64,000 bases of DNA, taken from NCBI RefSeq assembly GCF_902686445.1, contig NC_062232.1:32074954-32138953 (forward strand), given 5' to 3'. The notes under the pieces were generated by a model, which was not told the DNA's origin, did no database searches, and saw only the letters and a program-made list of their open reading frames with translations. The stretch is from Sciurus carolinensis. Its lineage: Eukaryota; Chordata; Mammalia; Rodentia; Sciuridae. The position numbers and the translations under genes were made by a program. Below are positions 58,421 to 64,000 of this stretch, in pieces (the first letter of the stretch is position 1; the number at the start of each line of letters is the position of its first letter).

Positions 58421-58860
58421 ATCAAGAGCTGCCATATGCCACTTGATAGAAGTGGGGAATCTGGTTTTGCTGGCTGTGACCCTTGGGGCTGACACCAGCA
58501 GGCATCTCTTGCTGTGATTAGCTGCTAACATCAAAATGTGTTTTCTCAACTGCAGAGGCCTGCAGCTTACATAGACTCCATCTCCACCAGCAGAGGTAGA
58601 GAATCTAGTTTCATCTCAAATTCTGGTTTCACTAGGACCTTCTGTGACAAACACACCCCATCTTTGCTTATAGGCACAGTTACATCGTGGGGACAAAGTT
58701 TGAGCATGGGGTCCAGAGCAGCAGGTGCCATGAGTGGGGAAGGGTTGGTGGCAGTAAGACTGAGAAGTTGCCATGTTTTCCTGAATGAGGGCCTCTGTGT
58801 TAGGGAGGATCCAAGCTTTGTTGGAGAACTATGATCCTAGGACACCACTTTGTACTGCTC
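58421..58860. other. anonymous sequence
   Basis: Nothing recognised. The 98-codon opening at 58538-58834 has no domain. Confidence 0.45.
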
Positions 58861-59000
58861 CAAATATATCCTTCCTGAAGGATTTAAACTTCCAGTGGAT
58901 AAGGTTCTTTGTCTGATTCACTCTTTTCCTCAGCACCTTGCTGATGCTTGACACATAGTAGGTGTTCAAGAAACACTTATGAAGCAAACAAATGAATATA
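58861..59000 (+). mobile_element. L2 3' end, plus strand
   Basis: 'ctcagcaccttgctgatgct', 'tgacacatagtaggtgttca' and 'agaaacacttatgaag' match the L2 3' terminus. Confidence 0.8.
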
Positions 59001-59920
59001 GATACACCCAGACCTATAGGTAAAGGACATAGGTAATTTCTGAAAAATCATTACTGTACATTCACATTTTCTCAAATATGATTCTCTATCCTCATGCTAA
59101 CAGAAGAGAAAGGCCTTTCATGGGGCGACGGGGAAAATATTTCTTTCAGCTCCTCTTTGGTAAAGTCACAAATAATCTCTCAGAAGCCATTATGTATTTT
59201 ACTTGGTCTTTTTTTAAAAATGAAATGGCATGACGACTCACCAGCTGCTTTTTTGCAGTGAAAAAAGAGAACACATTGCTATTGCCAGAAACAGATGTTG
59301 AAGAGGCCTAGAAATCTGATTTTTCCACATCAGGGACCCTGTTGTGTATTGAAATAAATTGACGGGGTTACTGGAAGCTAGATTGCTGGTTTCTTTGAGG
59401 TTGCTCATTGCCTTGAAGGAGAGAGCATGGGGAATGCAGTCAGAATGGATGGGCCCTGGAGGAACCTCCAAAGGAAGGTCTTGCCTGTCAGGGCCTCCCT
59501 GCGGCTTTACCATGGGCTTTCATAACACACAGCTTTCCCCTGCTCTGCTCGCTCATCCTCATCATAAACCCGTGCCCTGGGTAAACACCAGCAGGGCGGG
59601 ACAGAGACATTTTATTCTGGTAGTTCATGAAGGCCTCTCTCGACTATTTTCCAGTTTCTGAGTACATGGCCTAGGCCTTGTGCTTTGGGATACAGCAAAC
59701 ATTCCAGTGATCAGTGTAGGGCAGAGTATGAGGAACAAAGTGAGGTCTCTGAGAGATCAACTAAATATCTCCCTCAGGAATTTGAACCCACAAGTATAGT
59801 CACGGGATAAAAAACGAGTCTGGTCTTCATTGAAATGATTTTCCTTGTATGGGGGATGGGGAGATAGCTTGTTTATGTGGGGAGACCAGAGAAAATTAAC
59901 ACAATTGCCCTCTATACTTT
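59001..59920. other. anonymous sequence
   Basis: No recognised gene or repeat. Openings of 91 and 100 codons on opposite strands at 59238-59661 lie in a locally GC-richer stretch and show no domain. Confidence 0.45.
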
Positions 59921-59924
59921 CTTG

Positions 59925-60700
59925 AGATTTTTAATGAAGTATAATGTCTATACTGGAAGTGCAAAAATCATAAGTGTACTTTCAGTGAATTGCATAAAAT
60001 CAAAACACCTGTGAAGCTGGTACCCAGATCATGAAACAGAACATAATTGACACTATGAAGACCCCTCGTGCTCTCTTCTGATCACCTGCCCCACAATTGA
60101 TTAGTTTTGTGTGTTTTTATAAATTTTATTTTTGATTCATTTTTTATTGGTGCACTACAATTATACACTGTATTGTATAGTTATACATAATAGTGGGATT
60201 CATTATGCCATATTTGTACATGCAGATGACACAATTTGATTAATCTCATTCCCCTTCCCCTTCCCTGCTCGCTTCCCCTGATCTGCTTGCTGTAGAGTTA
60301 CTGGTATTCTTTCTATTATTATTGTTTTAATTAATGTATCATAATTATGTATAAAATCGGGATTCATTTTGATATGAGCATGTGTGGACATAGCATAATT
60401 GGGTTAATTGGGTAGATTTTGCTTCCCAGTACTGTTTTGGAACTTCACATAAATGAAATCACATAGTATAGGCTCGATTGTGTCTGGCTTCTTTCATTGA
60501 ACATCGTGTTTGTGAAATTCTTCCATAGTTTAAAGTATGGTAGTAATTCAGTTGCTCTCATTGCCAGAGTCTTCTCTGTGTATAAATATACTATAGTTCA
60601 TTTATCTTTTCTACTTTTGACGGGCATTGGGGTAGTTTCTAGCTTTTTCCTGATATAGCCGATACTGCCTAACATTTCTTTTGGTGAACCTAGGCCTGCG
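59925..60700 (-). mobile_element. old L1M, minus strand, interrupted by younger L1 ends
   Basis: Antisense L1M: 3' UTR part 'aatgaagtataatgtctata' and 'ctgtgaagctggtacccaga' (59934-60030), then after the interruption 'gaacttcacataaatgaaat', 'tgtgtctggcttctttcatt', 'tataaatatactatagttca', 'cgggcattggggtagtttct'. Fully decayed. Confidence 0.75.
60120..60415 (-). mobile_element. two L1 3' ends in tandem, minus strand
   Basis: Two successive antisense copies of the younger L1 3' terminus: 60129-60296 ('attggtgcactacaattata', 'agtgggattcattatgccat') and 60315-60415 ('taattaatgtatcataatta', 'cgggattcattttgatatga'). They separate the two halves of the L1M. Confidence 0.75.
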
Positions 60701-61255
60701 TTTCTGTTGCCCTGTTCCACTCACTACGAGTGCAATTGCCAGGTTATAGATTTGTGTATGTCCCACTTTAGATGCTGCAGTTTTGCATCGTGTTCTACCA
60801 CTTGCCACTCCTATTAGTGCACATGACTCTGGTCTCTTATCACCATGCTGCTGTTTCATCCTTCTCTATCCCCCTACCTTGGCTAACTCTTGGTAGACAC
60901 CACTGTGAATATCTGTGTGTGCTTTGACAGGGCTTCAGTTGACAAAGGCTGTACTCTGAAGCCGTCTTTCCTCCTTTCTCTTAAGTAGAATGCTTTCTGT
61001 AGCCACAGCAGTGCCGATTGCTCAGCATCTGCTCAAGTATGAAATTAATCTTTACATAATGCTGCCTGGGATTGGGGGAGGTGCAACTGGAAGAAACCAT
61101 TCTGGTATTGAGATATTGTTTTCCAGGACCAGAGCTTTCAAATGTCCCTGGTTCCCTGGATATTAAAAGCTGTCAGAGGGCATGATGAGGGTTAAACTTG
61201 CTTTCTGAAAAGGAACAGAATCAGGTGTTAAGAGAGTTATAAGAATCAGTAAGAA
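60701..61255. other. anonymous sequence
   Basis: Nothing recognised beyond the possible tail of the L1M. Confidence 0.4.
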
Positions 61256-61261
61256 TTGTAG

Positions 61262-61490
61262 TTGAGGGTTGAACAGCTTAGGTTTAAGCTGTGGTTCCAT
61301 TACTTACTGTGTGACATGGGACAAATTACTTGACATTTCTGTGCTTCAGTTGTATCAGATGCCTAGCAGAGATAATATTAATATCTACCTCATATGGGTG
61401 GGTTTGTGAGGACTCAATGAGTTGATACATACTCCTGGAGAGTGCCTTTCACATGCCAAGTGCTCTGTGAGTGTTAGCTGTATTGCTGCC
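61262..61490 (+). mobile_element. MIR SINE, plus strand
   Basis: 'tggttccattacttactgtg', 'tgacatgggacaaattactt', 'tctacctcatatgggtgggt', 'tgaggactcaatgagttgat' and 'ccaagtgctctgtgagtgtt' follow MIR order. Confidence 0.85.
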
Positions 61491-63045
61491 TATCTTAAGG
61501 CTTGAACCCTTCTAGAAGCAGTGCTCTAGATGGAGATTCTTGTTCAAGTTCAACTGAAAGAATACTATCAGGAAGGGGAGGGCAGGAAGCAGGACAGGAC
61601 AGGGGAAGGGGTTAAGCAAGAATGAGTTTTAACTGGCGTCTAGTTTGAGCTGGATCCTACTGGTGGTTCTAGGAACATGAATGGCACCAGAGCAGTCCTG
61701 CCTTGAAATAAGGGCATTGGCATTTGATGCCCCATGTCAGTCAGTCATTGGCTGTGGACTGCTGGTGACAGGACGCTCTTGGACTGGGTACAATCCTCTA
61801 GAGAATGCTGCAGCTGTAAGCTCTTAACAGCCAGCAGTGCACAGCAGCTGAGAGCAGGCTGCACCTGTCACAAAGGGGATCTGGGCAGGGCACCAACCCT
61901 ATCTACTTTTCCTAGCCAGGATTTTATTTGTAGTCAAGTCAGAAGAGCTGCAAGACCCATGATAAAGAAAGTCTTTGTTAGGAACTAGAACATGCATCTG
62001 TGAGCTTGAGCAGTTTGTACCTGCAGTTGACTTGGTGTAGGCTGAAAGCATTACTACTCACCCTGTAACGATGTCCTTTCCACTCAACCTGACTCTTAGC
62101 CCTGCTTCTTGGGATACTTACTATTCTAGACCACCATCTTTAACTTCTTTTCTGTCTTCTGACCATCTCTGTGCCTTTGGGAGAAATGGAAAGAAATGTA
62201 TAGGAGGTGTCATCTATTTAAGGCTCCCCAGATCCTCAGTCTATTTGCTTGACAGTGAAATGTTGCAAGACCAAGAGCTCATGATTGAATCAGTATTTAG
62301 GTCATCTGCCCCTCTTTTTGGGAGATGGAAGCAAGTGAGTTCTGCCAAGTATGTGTTTGATTTCTAGGTGGCTCTGCTTCCTGGCTACTCTGTCACCAGT
62401 ACAGATCTCCACCAGGACAGGTCAAGGTAACATTAAAGCAAGATGAGTCACCATGTGGACAAATAGGAAACTACTTACTTTCTTGTCTTTATTTCTGGGG
62501 AATGCTGGAGGAGCCTGTGAACGTCCCAGTCCCCAGTGGGACGGGGGCTGAGAGTACATGTGGGAGCCAATCTCGCACTAATGTGTGTATTTCCTAATTC
62601 CAATTCAATAAAGTGGGAGAGGTGCATCTCAGCTTGCCTGGAAGGTAAAATCTTGGAAAGGAAATCAGAATGTACAGTAACACTAAGCTGTAATCTGCAA
62701 CATGTACCATCTCTAAGCATTGGTTTGTTAGGTTGTACGTGGTTCACTTGCTCATTCATTCATTCACTCATCCAGTTGGTATGCAGTAAATAACCTGTAT
62801 GTACTAATTTTGGCACTCCGTGATGAACTGGTAAAGGAAATCATCCACAAGATAGATAACTATAATTGGAATGTCACAAAAGTCCAAACTGAGCAAAAAT
62901 TGAGAGCTCTAGCACATTCCACACTACTATCAGGAGCAGAGTAGGGAAGGTTTCCTAGCATAGAGATGACTGCTTCTGACACACATGAAATCCCGTGGAC
63001 CTGACAGAAGACCAAAATCTAAACAACTAAAAATTATATTTCGTA
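61491..63045. other. anonymous sequence
   Basis: About 1.55 kb. Openings of 84-98 codons occur on both strands (61734-62793) without a recognisable domain. No exon can be supported. Confidence 0.45.
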
Positions 63046-63172
63046 GGCTGGAGTTGTGGCTCAGTGGTAGAGCGCTTGCCTAGCATGTGTGAGGCAGTGG
63101 GTTCGATCCTCAGCACCACTTAAAAATAAATAAAATAAAGGTATTGTATCCATCTACAACTAAAAAAGATTT
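63046..63172 (+). mobile_element. ID SINE, plus strand, near-consensus
   Basis: The best preserved ID element here. The internal Pol III promoter is intact by eye: A box tggctcagtgg at 63057-63067 and B box ggttcgatcc at 63100-63109. The 3' region 'ataaaataaaggtattgtat', then 'ccatctacaactaaaaaaga', is the squirrel-type tail. It is not a tRNA gene, because the 3' half of a tRNA fold and the acceptor stem are lacking. Confidence 0.96.
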
Positions 63173-63815
63173 ACATTTTGTGTCTCAGTGCTTTGGATGC
63201 AATTAAAGACTACACAAAAGCCTGCAGGTTCATTTACACAAACATTTCACAAACATCTGAACGTAAACATCAGGACACACCACCTGGACTCAGTTTTGAT
63301 TCTCCAAGTAGTTACATTTTTGTATTCCTTTTTTCTATTTAAGCTGCTGTGTTCAGATATATCTGAAGACCAGCTAGGTTAGATGAGCAGTTCAAAGGAA
63401 AACCTGATAGAAGAATGAAAGGATTCCATCAAGAAAAATTGCTAATTGTAGTTCCTGAATCTCCCCCCAGCACCCCTGAGAAAGTCTGGAAGCAGGTGGT
63501 ACGTTCTCATGTCTGTTTTAGTTTATGTCTTTACCCCTGATGAGAGCTGGCCAATGTGCATGTGATTGTCAGTCATGACGTGAATCAGTGGTCAACGAAA
63601 CCCATGGGACCTGACCCCTGAGGCTGGTGCTTCACCATCTGCTGTAACTTCCTCATTTCCTTGTATGGCTGGTGAACTTGGCTTTTTAGACTATCATTTC
63701 ATGAAGTTAGCACAGTCATCAGTTCAGTGTCAGAGCTAAATGAAGGCAGTGTAGGCCAGATAGGCAATGTAATATAGCAACACAACAGCAGCAGGAATAA
63801 TAGGAATACTAGTAG
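63173..63815. other. anonymous sequence
   Basis: Nothing recognised. Confidence 0.45.
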
Positions 63816-63819
63816 TAGG

Positions 63820-63998
63820 AGCAGTAACTATTTAGTGTCAAGTACTGTACTTCGCACTTGTCTGCATTATTAATTCTCTCAACAGTCCTAGGATGTATGT
63901 ATTAGCATTAGTGTCCAATAGAGATTGGCTCCTTAGACCAGGGGCATGATGGTTTAAATGACATACCCAGAACTGGAATCAAGGTTTCTCTTCCTGAA
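63820..63998 (-). mobile_element. MIR SINE, minus strand
   Basis: Antisense MIR: 'tttagtgtcaagtactgtac', 'taattctctcaacagtccta', 'gacatacccagaactggaat'. It runs to the end of the window. Confidence 0.75.
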
Positions 63999-64000
63999 AA

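Noticed and set aside
63046..63172. tRNA gene
   Set aside because: A and B boxes are present, but the unit is an ID SINE with a SINE tail and lacks a complete tRNA cloverleaf. The same unit is repeated at 27897 and 48491.

Overview
This is mammalian nuclear DNA with no protein-coding gene, exon, tRNA or rRNA gene that I can support. It is intergenic or intronic sequence, CpG-poor and AT-leaning, and built largely from transposable elements. The lineage signal is clear. There are many copies of a dimeric SINE in which a 7SL-derived B1 monomer is fused to a tRNA-derived ID unit (B1-dID), and there are free ID elements as well. B1-dID is known from squirrel-like rodents (Sciuridae and relatives), so a squirrel, marmot or close relative is the best guess. 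This is inferred from the repeats, not from a gene.

Layout. 0-8 kb: ancient L2 copies, one B1-dID with a CT-microsatellite tail, and a run of old plus-strand L1M pieces interrupted by a MER20-type DNA transposon. 8-10.2 kb: a long decayed minus-strand L1, abutted by a MaLR LTR. 10.8-26.6 kb: mostly anonymous DNA with scattered L1 3' ends, MIR, L2 and three B1-dIDs, one of which carries a 200-nt purine tail. 26.6-30.2 kb: a young-type L1 3' end, then about 2.5 kb of L1M 3' sequence hit by an ID element and by a SINE-inside-SINE pair. 32.3-33.7 kb: the most informative locus, a B1-dID split by a 5'-inverted L1 with a 15-bp target-site duplication. That L1 keeps an open ORF2 C-terminus and has telomere-like repeats in its 3' UTR. 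40.4-41.4 kb: an MLT2 (ERVL) LTR split by a MaLR LTR. 42.4-46.4 kb: one ancient minus-strand L2 broken by three later insertions. 46.6-51.5 kb: L1M, another MaLR LTR, ID and several MER5-type relics. 51.5-64 kb: mainly anonymous DNA with L1, MIR, L2 and ID copies, and a class-I-like retroviral LTR at 57.9 kb with a tandem repeat in U3.

Nothing in the window works together as a gene system. The biological content is a layered insertion history: L2/MIR, then L1M and MER DNA transposons, then ERVL/MaLR LTRs, then B1-dID/ID and young L1. The order can be read from the nesting. Element names are given from recognition of family consensus features, not from a database search. Boundaries are approximate except where a target-site duplication fixes them.
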